Positions 18,456-27,151 are shown, numbered from the stretch's first letter. The stretch is DNA of 64,000 nt from Bacteroidota bacterium (GCA_016711825.1 JADJSG010000009.1:1-64000); one strand, 5' to 3'. Made by a program: numbers and translations. Notes: generated by a model not told the origin, from the sequence alone.

Positions 18456-19769
18456 TTAGAATGTCTTGATTTTTCCATTTTCTAGCCAGTCAGGTATTTC
18501 AAAATCTCTTGCTTTTGGATGTTGATGAAATATATTTCTTAAATTTCTAAATACTAAATAAATGTCGTCCATAATTATTTTCTGTTTCTCAATAAGTTGT
18601 CTGTCGTATTGGTTTTCATTAATTCTATGTGCTGGACTTTGTCTTTCCTTTCTAATTTTTCTAAGAGGCTTAAAAAGTTCACTTACTGTCCCATCACCTT
18701 TTACATTAAAAACAGAAGTCAGCCATTCTTCAAATAATTGAAGAGTTCCTTTTGATTGTCTTTCAACTAATCCGTTTTCTAATTCTTTAAACTCAAAGAA
18801 ATCAACTTTACCTTCAAAAAAGTCTTTATTTATATTTTCAGAAATCATTTTGTCAAGTAACAAGATGAAATCATTATAGTTTTTTAATGTTGGTGTAAAG
18901 AAAAACGTGAATTCTTTTGGTCTGTTTTCATTTTCAAAGGACTTTCTAAATAAAGGCTTTGTAAAGATTATTTTAGTCAAGTCATTTATACATTTTTGCT
19001 CTCCAATAAATCCAGAAAAGATAGAGTATGAAAAAGTCCAGTTACCTTGAATTGTATTTTGATGATACTCTTCAAGCATTTTACAGTTCCCTGTTTTCTG
19101 TCTGCTTTTCCAATAAATTTGATGTTCAGGTGTTAAATCTTTTAAGTATCTTAAATAAACGACCGCCAACCTGTCACCATTTTCATCAAAACCTAATCCG
19201 AAGGTTTTTAAAAATATTTGGTCTTCTTCTCTTACAATTGGATTTTCATTTTCGTCATATAAGCAAGAAATTTGACCTGAATAATCTTCAAACTTGAAAT
19301 CAAATCTTGGGTCATTGAAATATCTATCTAAAACCTCAATTTCAAAGAAAATTGGTGTTAAGTGTGGCTCCGCAAGTGCAAGTTGTTTTGTGTAAAATGC
19401 ATTACCAAAATCGGCTAAATCTCGTTTTTTTTGAAGGTAACTTTTGCTAGGGTAAAGGCAAATCGAATATTCGGTATCCTCTGATGAAATTGTAATTTCC
19501 CCAAATGAATGAACAACTTCTTTTATCTTCTTTGCTTCTTCTAAAATATGAATTTGACTGTCGATTGGATAGTGTTGAAAACCAATAATATGTGGATTAG
19601 TGCTTGATTGAATTGAAACAATGTTGTCCTTAACTAATTCCTTTATAATTTCAATTGAATTTTCATAGTCAATGTTTAATTTTTCAGAAATATTACGCAA
19701 AGGGATTCCGTTGAAGTCCGAAGAGACTACAAAAAAGTCATAAACGATATTTTCAATTCTCTCTTTCAT
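18456..19769 (-). CDS. HEPN-like protein with N-terminal winged helix
   Basis: A 437-residue intact protein. Residues 1-60 look like a winged helix-turn-helix (GIPLRNISEKLNIDYENSIE). The C-terminus is helical and contains LRKIRKERQSPAHRI, an L-R-x-x-R-x4-A-H arrangement like the R-x4-6-H catalytic motif of HEPN ribonucleases, followed by VFRNLRNIFHQHP. The middle region is unassigned. HEPN proteins act in abortive defence and toxin systems, so a defence role is plausible; I cannot name a family. It is the only gene of its cassette, ending 14 nt from attC-like site 10. Confidence 0.55.
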   Translation of the reverse strand: MKERIENIVYDFFVVSSDFNGIPLRNISEKLNIDYENSIEIIKELVKDNIVSIQSSTNPHIIGFQHYPIDSQIHILEEAKKIKEVVHSFGEITISSEDTEYSICLYPSKSYLQKKRDLADFGNAFYTKQLALAEPHLTPIFFEIEVLDRYFNDPRFDFKFEDYSGQISCLYDENENPIVREEDQIFLKTFGLGFDENGDRLAVVYLRYLKDLTPEHQIYWKSRQKTGNCKMLEEYHQNTIQGNWTFSYSIFSGFIGEQKCINDLTKIIFTKPLFRKSFENENRPKEFTFFFTPTLKNYNDFILLLDKMISENINKDFFEGKVDFFEFKELENGLVERQSKGTLQLFEEWLTSVFNVKGDGTVSELFKPLRKIRKERQSPAHRINENQYDRQLIEKQKIIMDDIYLVFRNLRNIFHQHPKARDFEIPDWLENGKIKTF

Positions 19770-19795
19770 TGCAGTGTCGTCTCTTTAAGCTTGCC

Positions 19796-19923
19796 TGTAA
19801 CGGTTGCGTGTATGAAACGTTGGGGATTGCGGGCTACTTTCCTGTCAAGTTACACCGAACTTGATGCGGGGCAGAACGCTCGAATAACCACTTAAACCCC
19901 AATGTTTTATACACGATGTTACC
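19796..19923 (-). other. attC-like site 11
   Basis: TAAC at 19798-19801 and GTTA at 19918-19921. Arms gcgtgtatgaaacgttgggg (19805-19825) and ccccaatgttttatacacg (19897-19915) pair well. It separates the GmrSD cassette from the HEPN-like cassette. Confidence 0.75.
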
Positions 19924-19943
19924 TGCTGTGTTTCCTTCTGTCG

Positions 19944-21635
19944 TCAAATGTTTGTCATTAAATACTGAACAATTTTTTCTTTCCTACGCTGTATTAAATC
20001 TCTTGTCCAAGTCGGATTGTCCTTTGTCATTTCTTGAATTTCCCTTTGTTGTTCCAAGTGGGTGTAACTCGCTCTTTTCTCAGCAAAGGGGTTGTTACCA
20101 ACTGAACAATTATGAGATTTTGAAATTAGTAAATAGTTTCCTAAACAGTTGATATGTTGGTTAATAAATTCTTCATCGTAAGTGTCGTAACCTGTTTCGG
20201 GATTTTCTGTCTGCGGTGCAATATGCTCTAATTCAGGACTTGTTATTTTATCAAACCTTGTCGGTGCATAACCACTTTTTCCTTGTGATTCAAGATGATT
20301 TTCATATTTCCAAAGCAAAAATTTTGCTGTCGAGTGGTTAACTCCACCTTGTAAGGCTCTTTCAAATTCTCTGTTATTCCAATAAGCCCACCACCAAGAA
20401 TCCGAACCAACATTTTTCATCCATTCAATGCGTTCAATGATTGGTTTTATTGTTGAATTGTCTTCTTTAAACTTTTGGTAAACGTCATTAAGTCTTGAAG
20501 TAATATCTGCTCTCGTTCCTATTAGTCTGTGTCGAATTACTAACGATTCAAGACCTGAACAGAGTTGTGCTAAATCACTTTTTTGAAGTCCAAATTTGTA
20601 TGCCTTAATGATAAATGGAATAGAAATACCAATGCCACCAAGTGAAATAAGTGAATGAATTTGAAGACTTTCTCTTTGGTCTTTGCCAAAGAATGATGTT
20701 AAATGCTCAAAACTTATAGCAAGTGAACGAGTAAAATCCTTTATAAATGAAATTGAATTTTCTTCTGAAAGTAATTTATTGATTTTCTCAATTGCGTTTG
20801 ATTCCCATAGAGAATTGAAATGAACTCGTAAAGTGTAAACCAAAACATCATCTTCGTTGATATTATATTCAATTGAGGATATTGATTTATAGATTTTTTC
20901 AAAGCGTGATTTAATTTCGTCAATCAATGATTCTTTTTCTTCTCCACCATAAAGATGAACATTGAACATAAATTGAGCTTTTATTATCTCCAAATTTGAA
21001 GGTTTTTTACCCCTGTTATTTTGGAAGATAAACATTTGAATTGCTTCTGATTCGTCTGTAACTGGGTGGGTTGTGCAAGATGCACTTTGAACAGTTTCAA
21101 GCATTTTCAAAAGATACGTTTCATCTTTATTAGAAAGTTTTTGAGTGAAAAAGTCATAAGCATTTACAATTCGTTTTGCAGATTCTGTTTCAAGTCCGTT
21201 TTTGTCCTTTTTGGATTGGTCAATTACATAGTCTTTGAAAAGTTGGTTATCATAGTCAACCGTAGCAAAACGGTAAGTTGAATTTCTTCTAATAATATCT
21301 TCAAATGTTTCTTGCTCGGTTTCATTTAGCTGTCTTATCTGTTTGAGTCTTGCGAAAAGTGCTGAAAGAAAAATCACAATTGTCGTAAGCCTTTGTTGAC
21401 CGTCAATTACTCCAAACTTATTGGCTTCCTTTTCTTCAAATAAAAAGTGTCCGAAATAGTATTTTGATTTTGTTGTGCTCCGATTGTAGTCTTCCAAGTC
21501 GGAAAGAAAAGTGTTTACTTGTTTTGGCGATTTGCTACTTTCAAATTCTGTGTCCCAAGAAAATGCACGTTGATAAGTCGGAACAAAAATTCTGTTCCCT
21601 GCTAACATTTGTTTGATTGATGTTGATGCTTCCAT
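19944..21635 (-). CDS. GmrSD-type DUF262/DUF1524 restriction protein
   Basis: A 563-residue intact protein. The N-terminal DUF262 domain has FVPTYQRAFSWD and the hallmark VIDGQQRLTT at about residues 76-85, a ParB/Srx-like NTP-binding motif. The C-terminal DUF1524 domain has a His-Me finger (HNH-like) nuclease signature, LEHIAPQ followed by LGNYLLISKSHN and FAEKR. In GmrSD-type type IV restriction systems these domains destroy modified phage DNA using NTP hydrolysis; here both are in one chain. It ends 21 nt from attC-like site 11. The exonuclease gene upstream is 5 nt away, so they form one cassette and probably one defence unit. Confidence 0.85.
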   Translation of the reverse strand: MEASTSIKQMLAGNRIFVPTYQRAFSWDTEFESSKSPKQVNTFLSDLEDYNRSTTKSKYYFGHFLFEEKEANKFGVIDGQQRLTTIVIFLSALFARLKQIRQLNETEQETFEDIIRRNSTYRFATVDYDNQLFKDYVIDQSKKDKNGLETESAKRIVNAYDFFTQKLSNKDETYLLKMLETVQSASCTTHPVTDESEAIQMFIFQNNRGKKPSNLEIIKAQFMFNVHLYGGEEKESLIDEIKSRFEKIYKSISSIEYNINEDDVLVYTLRVHFNSLWESNAIEKINKLLSEENSISFIKDFTRSLAISFEHLTSFFGKDQRESLQIHSLISLGGIGISIPFIIKAYKFGLQKSDLAQLCSGLESLVIRHRLIGTRADITSRLNDVYQKFKEDNSTIKPIIERIEWMKNVGSDSWWWAYWNNREFERALQGGVNHSTAKFLLWKYENHLESQGKSGYAPTRFDKITSPELEHIAPQTENPETGYDTYDEEFINQHINCLGNYLLISKSHNCSVGNNPFAEKRASYTHLEQQREIQEMTKDNPTWTRDLIQRRKEKIVQYLMTNI

Positions 21636-21640
21636 TAAGT

Positions 21641-22138
21641 TTATTTATTAAAAATATTTAGGGCGATATGAGCACAAGCTTTGGCGTCAGCCAATGCGTT
21701 GTGGTGATTTTCAAGATGAAATCCTAAATATTCTGAAACCGTGTGTAATTGGTGGTTTGGAAGTTCAGGAAATCGTCTTTTTGATTCTCTGTAAGTGCAA
21801 TAAAAATCACTGCTGTGATTCGGTAAGCCGTAAGAACTTAAAACTGCTCTTAAACAACCTTCATCAAATGCACTATTATGTGCAACAAGAGGCAAATTCT
21901 TTATTCTGTCATTTATTTCAGTCCAAATTTGAGGAAATTCAAATTCGTTAACTGTATCCCAAAAATTGATACCGTGAATTTCAGTCGCCCAACTGCAATA
22001 AAAATTTGGGTTCGGTTTTATGAGTTTGTAAAAGCTATCAACTATTTGATTTTCTTGCACAAAAACTAATCCCACACTACAAACGCTACTGCGGTGTTGG
22101 TTGGCTGTTTCAAAATCTATGGCAACAAAGGAATTCAT
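21641..22138 (-). CDS. DEDDh 3'-5' exonuclease
   Basis: The chosen start MNSFVAIDFET at 22138 puts the first acidic motif (D-x-E) at residues 8-10, as in DnaQ/epsilon-like exonucleases; the longer ORF adds a non-conserved leader. The remaining motifs follow: VAHNSAFDEGCL (second Asp) and HHNALADAKACAHI (the H-x4-D motif). The product is about 165 residues, a stand-alone exonuclease domain. It is directly upstream of and nearly coupled to the GmrSD-like gene, so it may trim DNA products of that enzyme. This pairing is inferred from spacing alone. Confidence 0.85.
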   Translation of the reverse strand: MNSFVAIDFETANQHRSSVCSVGLVFVQENQIVDSFYKLIKPNPNFYCSWATEIHGINFWDTVNEFEFPQIWTEINDRIKNLPLVAHNSAFDEGCLRAVLSSYGLPNHSSDFYCTYRESKRRFPELPNHQLHTVSEYLGFHLENHHNALADAKACAHIALNIFNK

Positions 22139-22166
22139 ACTCTTTTTTTTGTGTAAGAACAAATAT

Positions 22167-22190
22167 AAAAGCGGTGAAAGCACCGCTTTT
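22167..22190. terminator. Hairpin terminator after the 22,208-22,439 gene
   Basis: A perfect 10-bp inverted repeat, aaaagcggtg and caccgctttt, around a 4-nt loop, flanked by A and T runs on both sides. It stands between the small gene and the exonuclease start, so it would end minus-strand transcripts of the small gene. Confidence 0.7.
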
Positions 22191-22207
22191 ATATAATGTT
22201 TTTTGTC

Positions 22208-22439
22208 TTAACTTCTCTTGCTCCAACTTCTTCCGTCAGTGGTAGAGTAGTAAAGACCTTTTTGAAGTCATACCCAAGATTTCTTTGCCATTGTCATTCA
22301 AATCATTGAAGTCTCCACAAGAAGAACCTGAGTATCGAGTACTCCAAGACCTTCCGTCAGTGGTTGAATACTCGATTTTCTGTTTGTTGCTAGGGTTTAT
22401 TCGGATTAATTCCTTTCCCCTGCTAATCATTTGTCCCAT
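22208..22439 (-). pseudogene. Small STTDGRSW-repeat protein, one frameshift
   Basis: Starts MGQMISRGKELIRI at 22439. The sequence contains EYSTTDGRSWSTRYSGSS. After a T5 run on the plus strand (22259-22263) a one-base shift restores a second copy, GLYYSTTDGRSWSKRS, ending at 22208. Two tandem copies of an Asp-box/BNR-like blade motif in about 76 residues suggest a minimal beta-propeller fragment. Unshifted it ends as a 67-residue ORF. The function is unknown. It is first in the GmrSD cassette, separated from the others by a terminator. Confidence 0.55.
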
Positions 22440-22569
22440 AATTTTATGGTTTTAATTGTTTATGCTTACTCTAATCGGTTTTCGGCTTCCCCGTTTTCTG
22501 CAAAGTTAAATTGTCAGTCCGTCAAAACGTGTCGTTGTTGTTATGCACGGTCGTCTTTGTAACATAGCA

Positions 22570-22701
22570 GGTAACGTTTTTGCAGCTTAAGCGAAGTGGC
22601 GGATTTAGAAGCACTTACTTTCAATTCAGCGCTTATGTTTATTTGAAAACCAAATGTTCAATTAAGCACTGAACCCGCCATTTTGCCAAACTGTTGTTGG
22701 C
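22570..22701 (-). other. attC-like site 12
   Basis: TAAC at 22572-22575; the right core is GTTGG (22696-22700) instead of GTTAG. Arms gcagcttaagcgaagtggcgg (22582-22602) and cccgccattttgccaaactg (22674-22693) pair imperfectly. Confidence 0.65.
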
Positions 22702-22708
22702 AGAAGAA

Positions 22709-23212
22709 CTACTCTATTCCTGACGCTTCCGATTTATAATACTTTTTAAAATTTTCAGACTTTTCTAATGAAATTCTTTTTATGAGCTCTCCTAAATTTG
22801 GTTTTTCAGTTGTTAAAATTTTTTCAGGTGCATTTTCAAGAATGTAATCAATATCTCTTAATTCTATAAATGTTTTGTTTTTTAATGTATCAATTATTTT
22901 ATGAGGCTCTAATTTGTCATCAAATGAAAGACCACCATATAAATGTTCAATTTTGAAGTAAGTTCTGCTAGAATCTATATTGAATATATTAATACCACTA
23001 GGTTCATAACTTTTTTTTAAATTTGAATATTCTATCGTCAGTGTCTTTTTATTTCCTTTGTAAAAATATAGACTGTCCTTTTTCAAAAAAATACTATTCC
23101 CATTTAGATTTAAATTTATATCCTTATCGCTACCGTTATCAACAATAACTGTATATCCCCGATTAGTTAATGCTGAAACATAACCAAAACTTAAAATTAC
23201 CGAAAAAAACAA
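22709..23212 (-). CDS. Hypothetical exported protein, start uncertain
   Basis: A 167-residue ORF beginning at a TTG with a signal-peptide-like stretch (FFSVILSFGYVSA). The frame is open further upstream (NKKLNILQSLFSAL) without an ATG, so the true start is unclear or lost. The mature part is beta-rich (YTVIVDNGSDKDINLNLNG). No family was recognised. It is followed at once by attC-like site 12 and shares a cassette with two small membrane proteins. Confidence 0.5.
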   Translation of the reverse strand: MFFSVILSFGYVSALTNRGYTVIVDNGSDKDINLNLNGNSIFLKKDSLYFYKGNKKTLTIEYSNLKKSYEPSGINIFNIDSSRTYFKIEHLYGGLSFDDKLEPHKIIDTLKNKTFIELRDIDYILENAPEKILTTEKPNLGELIKRISLEKSENFKKYYKSEASGIE

Positions 23213-23261
23213 TGCTGAAAATAGACTTTGTAAAATGTTTAATTTTTTATTTGGAATTTTA

Positions 23262-23465
23262 TTATAACCTATATTGTAACTGTTTTTTTAAAAGGTTAAA
23301 CATTATAATTAAAGAAATTGAGAATATTGAAACAATAATAATAGTGCATACTTTGTCGCTAACTTCAATGTCTATATTATATAGAATTTTCTAAAAAATA
23401 AAACCAATAAAAGTTGTTGTTATAAACCATATGAGTAAAAATACTCCAAAATTAATTCTTTTCAT
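23262..23465 (-). pseudogene. Small two-TM protein with in-frame stop
   Basis: Starts MKRINFGVFLLIWF at 23465, the first TM segment. A TAG at 23391-23393 interrupts the frame, which then continues in the same phase as KILYNIDIEVSDKVC and a second TM segment (TIIIVSIFSISLIIM), ending QLQYRL at 23262. Without the stop it would be about 67 residues. Two matching TM halves in one frame argue for a nonsense mutation rather than chance. It lies between two other genes of the same cassette. Confidence 0.45.
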
Positions 23466-23477
23466 AAAATATTTAAT

Positions 23478-23684
23478 TTAAAAAAATTTAGTCCAAATTG
23501 TCATAACTAAAAAAATTAGCCCAACCCATAAAAAAATGAATAGTAAAATTCCAATAAATTTATTAAACTTAGTTTTTTCTAATTTTGTTTTTTTCATAAT
23601 TATATCAGTCACTTTAAATGAAAGAAACAATGGTAGTCCAAAGCCAATTAATGCACCAAAAAGCATTCCTAATAATTCCGCCAT
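23478..23684 (-). CDS. Small two-TM membrane protein
   Basis: The start MAELLGMLFGALIGF at 23684 is preferred over 23726, because the longer version extends into the cassette junction. The product is 68 residues with two hydrophobic helices (LGMLFGALIGFGLPLFLSF and IGILLFIFLWVGLIFLVM) joined by a Lys-rich loop. The function is unknown. It is the first gene of the cassette bounded by sites 13 and 12 and could act with the adjacent small membrane protein. Confidence 0.55.
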   Translation of the reverse strand: MAELLGMLFGALIGFGLPLFLSFKVTDIIMKKTKLEKTKFNKFIGILLFIFLWVGLIFLVMTIWTKFF

Positions 23685-23721
23685 ATCTTTAATTTGTAAA
23701 GTTTGTTTGTAAAGTTTTTCT

Positions 23722-23850
23722 GCCAACGGTCGGCGCCTAGGCCTTCGTAGCGGAATTAAGAAACGAAAACACTCGGCAAGAACAAATATAATTAAAAATA
23801 TTAAACATTAGGCGACAACAATGCCGCTATGAGGCTTAGGCGCTGTTAGC
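23722..23850 (-). other. attC-like site 13 (alpha copy F)
   Basis: The left core is CAAC (23724-23727) rather than TAAC; GTTAG is at 23845-23849. The alpha arms are intact. The following alpha spacer (to 24,070) has a few substitutions relative to the tandem copies, for example gctgctacgaagaag. Confidence 0.7.
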
Positions 23851-24070
23851 GGAGGTGCGCTCTGGAGCTTAATCGTTGCTTACGCATTTGAGCATTTATT
23901 TATCTGCTGAACAATGCCCGCGTGCTACAAGCTTAATTGGATGGAATATCGCTTAATACCCTTTTTGCAGATGACTGAAGAATCGGACTAAGTAAAATAC
24001 ATAAGGTAGTGGGAATAAAAAAAGCTGCTACGAAGAAGCAACATGAATTGCCTGCGTAACGGGCATCACC

Positions 24071-24199
24071 GCTAACGGTCTGACGGCAGGCGCGGTAGCG
24101 GAATCAAAGGAACGAAAATTTATTTTATAAACAAAAAATACTGATGACATTACAAATGCGGCGAAACGAGAGCCGCTATTGCGCTTGCCGTATGTTACC
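24071..24199 (-). other. attC-like site 14 (beta type, copy 2)
   Basis: TAAC at 24073-24076 and GTTA at 24194-24197. The arms are identical to site 6, and only a few loop bases differ (ctgatgac instead of ctgaggac). Confidence 0.75.
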
Positions 24200-24647
24200 G
24201 CTAGTATTTAAACGTACAAGTCACCTCCTCCAACCTGCGAATTTCACCTATCTACAGAAAAGATTCATAAAGTTAATTTGTCTCAAGGTTGCTGATGGTT
24301 GCCGATGATCGAAGTCAACAGCTGACCGTTAAGTAGTTGAGAGTCTGGCTTGGCCTGCATTTTTACTTGCACATAATTACTATTTTTTTAAGAGCGCTTG
24401 AAGTGAAAATTTTTTCCTTTAAATGTTACTTAATTTTATTTCCTTAACTGTTATCACCAGTTTACCTTTAAATGTTCACTATATTATTAGTGCTGGTTTT
24501 GTTATGAAAGTATTTCTAGTTATTGAATATATACTGTGAAGTTTCTAACAGTTTTGTTTACTTGATGTTTAATATCCACCTATTAGCTATAGCTCAACAC
24601 TGTACTTGGAAAAGCTCATTAGGATTCCTTGCTCGTAAAATATTAGC
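24200..24647. repeat. beta gene-less cassette, copy 3
   Basis: No credible ORF. The first 150 bp match 16,090-16,240 closely. The remainder aligns to 16,240-16,552 and 1-321 with many substitutions, including the conserved ttaactgttatcaccagttt and caatag-like ends. It is the most diverged beta copy. Confidence 0.7.
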
Positions 24648-24779
24648 GGTAACGGTTTTGCGCTAAAAGAAGGAAGGGGATAGAAAGCACATTTGCTTAA
24701 TTACTTCCGAAAGATGAAGATAGTAAAAATGTTCAGCACTTGTACTAAAGCCCTTCTTTCTTTTTTAGCGCATGTTATC
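24648..24779 (-). other. attC-like site 15, overlapping the peroxidase gene end
   Basis: TAAC at 24650-24653 and GTTA at 24774-24777. Arms tgcgctaaaagaaggaaggg (24659-24678) and cccttctttcttttttagcg (24750-24770) pair. The last four or so codons and the stop of the cytochrome peroxidase gene (24765) lie inside the right arm. Confidence 0.75.
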
Positions 24780-25856
24780 AGCTGTTTGCATTTTCTTTTT
24801 AGCTTTCTTAAACGGGTTTTCAAATTCAATATTTGAAACAAATGTACTGTCTGATAGTGTTTTCAAGAATGCAATTATTTTTTTCTTATCATCGCTATTT
24901 AATTTTGCACCGCCTTGATGTGCAAACTCCATTTTTGAATCAATATTAGCGCATTGTTTAACTCCTTCACTGTAAAAGTCTATGACTTCTTCTAATGTTT
25001 TGAATCTACCATCATGCATATAAGGTGCCGTAAACGAAAGGTTTCGCAATGAAGGAACAATAAATTTACCATTGTCGTTTATCTTTCCTGTTACTGTTCC
25101 TCTACCTTTGTCTTTGAATTCAGCTGGGTTTATTACTGAATCAAGTCCATTATTACTAAAAACTAATGTAGTGCCTAATACATCTCCATCGGTAATGTGA
25201 CAATGAATGCAGTCGCCTTTTGTTTGGTCATTAGCTAATGCAAAACCTTCATACTCATCTTTACTGAACAGTGCCATTCCATTAATAACTTGATCATATT
25301 TTGATTGATATGAAATTAATGTTCTCAAAAACTGTGCTATAGAATAGGCAATTTGCACACTATCAATATTTGCATCCCCAAATGCTTTTTTAAATTTAAG
25401 TTGATAGAATTTACTATTCTTTAATCGTGAAACCGCAACTTTCCATTCAAGATTCATTTCATTATTATCTCTTACTGGATGGAAAATTTGTTCTTCTATG
25501 CTTTTCGCTCTACCATCCCAAAAGTATGCAGGGTACCAAGCAAGATTGAAAAGTGGCATTGTGTTTCTTTTTGACTTTGTTCCGTTTCTACCTTTACTAT
25601 AGTCATTTGGCGAATCGCTAAATGCGGATTTTTGGTTATGGCAACTTGCACAAGACATTGAACTGTCAGAACTCAAAATTGGGTCGTAGAATAAGTATCT
25701 GCCTAAATTTACGCCTTCCACAGTTACAGGATTATTTTCTGAAACGGGCATCTTAGGGAATATTTTTAGTTCTGGAAATTTGTACGGTATTGTAGAAAAT
25801 TTAGTATCGAAACTAAATACTAAAAGTGCAAGCAAAATACCAACAACTATTCGCAT
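24765..25856 (-). CDS. Di-haem cytochrome c peroxidase (MauG/CcpA family)
   Basis: A 363-residue intact protein with an N-terminal signal anchor (VGILLALLVFSF) and two c-type haem sites: CASCH at about residues 80-84 and CIHCH near residue 219. Conserved family pieces include GRYLFYDPILS, AFSDSPNDYSKGRNG, WDGRAKSIEEQIFHPV and FTAPYMHDGRFKTLEEV. It reduces hydrogen peroxide in the periplasm using cytochrome electrons, or a related MauG-like oxidation. The last residues (ADNMR) come from the attC-like arm. The T9SS-sorted partner upstream is 10 nt away, so they form one transcription unit. It is a large cargo for a cassette. Confidence 0.9.
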   Translation of the reverse strand: MRIVVGILLALLVFSFDTKFSTIPYKFPELKIFPKMPVSENNPVTVEGVNLGRYLFYDPILSSDSSMSCASCHNQKSAFSDSPNDYSKGRNGTKSKRNTMPLFNLAWYPAYFWDGRAKSIEEQIFHPVRDNNEMNLEWKVAVSRLKNSKFYQLKFKKAFGDANIDSVQIAYSIAQFLRTLISYQSKYDQVINGMALFSKDEYEGFALANDQTKGDCIHCHITDGDVLGTTLVFSNNGLDSVINPAEFKDKGRGTVTGKINDNGKFIVPSLRNLSFTAPYMHDGRFKTLEEVIDFYSEGVKQCANIDSKMEFAHQGGAKLNSDDKKKIIAFLKTLSDSTFVSNIEFENPFKKAKKKMQTADNMR

Positions 25857-25866
25857 ATAATAGTTA

Positions 25867-26793
25867 TTATTTGCTAATTGTTAAAGATTGTGAAACGGAT
25901 TTAATATTCGTTTTTACCTTCAAAGTGTATTGCCCATTCGGATATTGATTTGTTTCAAACCAAAATTTGGTGGGGATATTTTTCCATTGGGCAACAACTT
26001 TACCAAGTGCATCAACTAATTCCATATGTTCTATAATGTGATATTGAGATAATTTTTCCATTTCAATATGAACAATATTATTTGATGGATTTGGATAAAT
26101 GTTTAAATAATTCGCTTGAGGAATTTCCTTAATCGTATGTAAAAAGGTTATATGAGCTAACATATTATCAATAAGCCAACCTTCTTTGTTGTTATTAATG
26201 GAATCCGATATAATACTAAATCGAAATAAAAGTGTATCCATAGTTTGAAACTGTGCTAACCATGAAGTACTAAAACAAAGCCATATATCTTTCCATGTTG
26301 AATCAGTTCCATTAAATGCGTTCATTCCTCCAATTAGTGTATCTACATTCAATGTATCATAACCATAAAAATTATAGACATAAGGATTATTGAAAACGCT
26401 TACCCATGTACTACCTGAGTCAGTTGAATATTCAATTGTCCCCCCATCAAAAGAAGTATCCATATCTAATTTTTGCTTCCATCGTAAAGCAAATATTCCC
26501 GAGTTTCCAAAGTTCTTTTCGACTTTTGCAATAAACCTTGATGTATCATTTATAGGATAAAAATTTAAAGTGTCTGTAACTATTGCATTCGGTTGTGTAG
26601 CTGCACTATCAAAAATCACTTTCTGTGGTTTGCCAATTTGCCAGACATTAGAACTGTCTTGAATGATTTCAATTAGTATAGAATTATAAGCTGAAGTATC
26701 TGCCCCGTCAAAGTATTGATGATAATATTGTCCCATTGAAGGAAACGCAATAAATGATATTAGAGTTACAGTAAGGAATATTCGTTTCATCAA
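25867..26793 (-). CDS. T9SS type A sorting-domain protein
   Basis: A 308-residue intact protein. The signal peptide ends near PSMGQYYHQ. The central part resembles immunoglobulin or jelly-roll modules, with EYSTDSGSTWVSVF and WLIDNMLAHI as in secreted proteases and lectin-like proteins. The C-terminus from about residue 227 is a type A T9SS domain (LNIYPNPSNNIVHIEM to SQSLTISK). It would be exported and attached at the cell surface. Being 10 nt upstream of the peroxidase gene, it may present or support it. Confidence 0.75.
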   Translation of the reverse strand: MMKRIFLTVTLISFIAFPSMGQYYHQYFDGADTSAYNSILIEIIQDSSNVWQIGKPQKVIFDSAATQPNAIVTDTLNFYPINDTSRFIAKVEKNFGNSGIFALRWKQKLDMDTSFDGGTIEYSTDSGSTWVSVFNNPYVYNFYGYDTLNVDTLIGGMNAFNGTDSTWKDIWLCFSTSWLAQFQTMDTLLFRFSIISDSINNNKEGWLIDNMLAHITFLHTIKEIPQANYLNIYPNPSNNIVHIEMEKLSQYHIIEHMELVDALGKVVAQWKNIPTKFWFETNQYPNGQYTLKVKTNIKSVSQSLTISK

Positions 26794-27021
26794 CTTAGTT
26801 TTTAATTATTAAAGGTATACAATTTTTTAGATGTTCGATTTGTCGGTTCTGCGCATATAGCTGATAACTTATATATAGCCGCTACTACTTACTCATATCA
26901 TTCTAATGTAAGACAGCTATGCGCTATACATAAGCTATATCAAATGTAATATTTTATTTTCGAAAGTTGCATCATTTACATTAATTAATGATATAAATAA
27001 AAAAAAGTCCGCCGCGGAGGT
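26794..27021. other. Gene-less segment with inverted repeat
   Basis: Between the T9SS gene start and site 16. An imperfect inverted repeat pairs catatagctgataacttata (about 26,855-26,874) and tatagcc with gctatgcgctatacataagc (about 26,929-26,948). A TCCG-CGG-CGGA hairpin followed by T7 on the minus strand (27,001-27,020) could be a weak terminator. No ORF was found. Confidence 0.4.
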
Positions 27022-27151
27022 CTTAACGTTCAGAGCGCAGAAGCAGTGCTGGGAAAGTTAGAGAAAAACCATAATATTTATTTTCAGCTAATAGAAAACT
27101 ATTTGATGAACCTTTTGATACAAGCTGCATTGCTTTCTGCGCTAGGTTAGC
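27022..27151 (-). other. attC-like site 16, right-most of the array
   Basis: TAAC at 27024-27027 and GTTAG at 27146-27150. Arms gagcgcagaagcagtgctgg (27032-27051) and gcattgctttctgcgct (27127-27143) are complementary. It is a diverged copy of site 4. No further site, attI or integrase was seen to its right, where an integron platform would be expected from the gene orientation. Confidence 0.65.
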
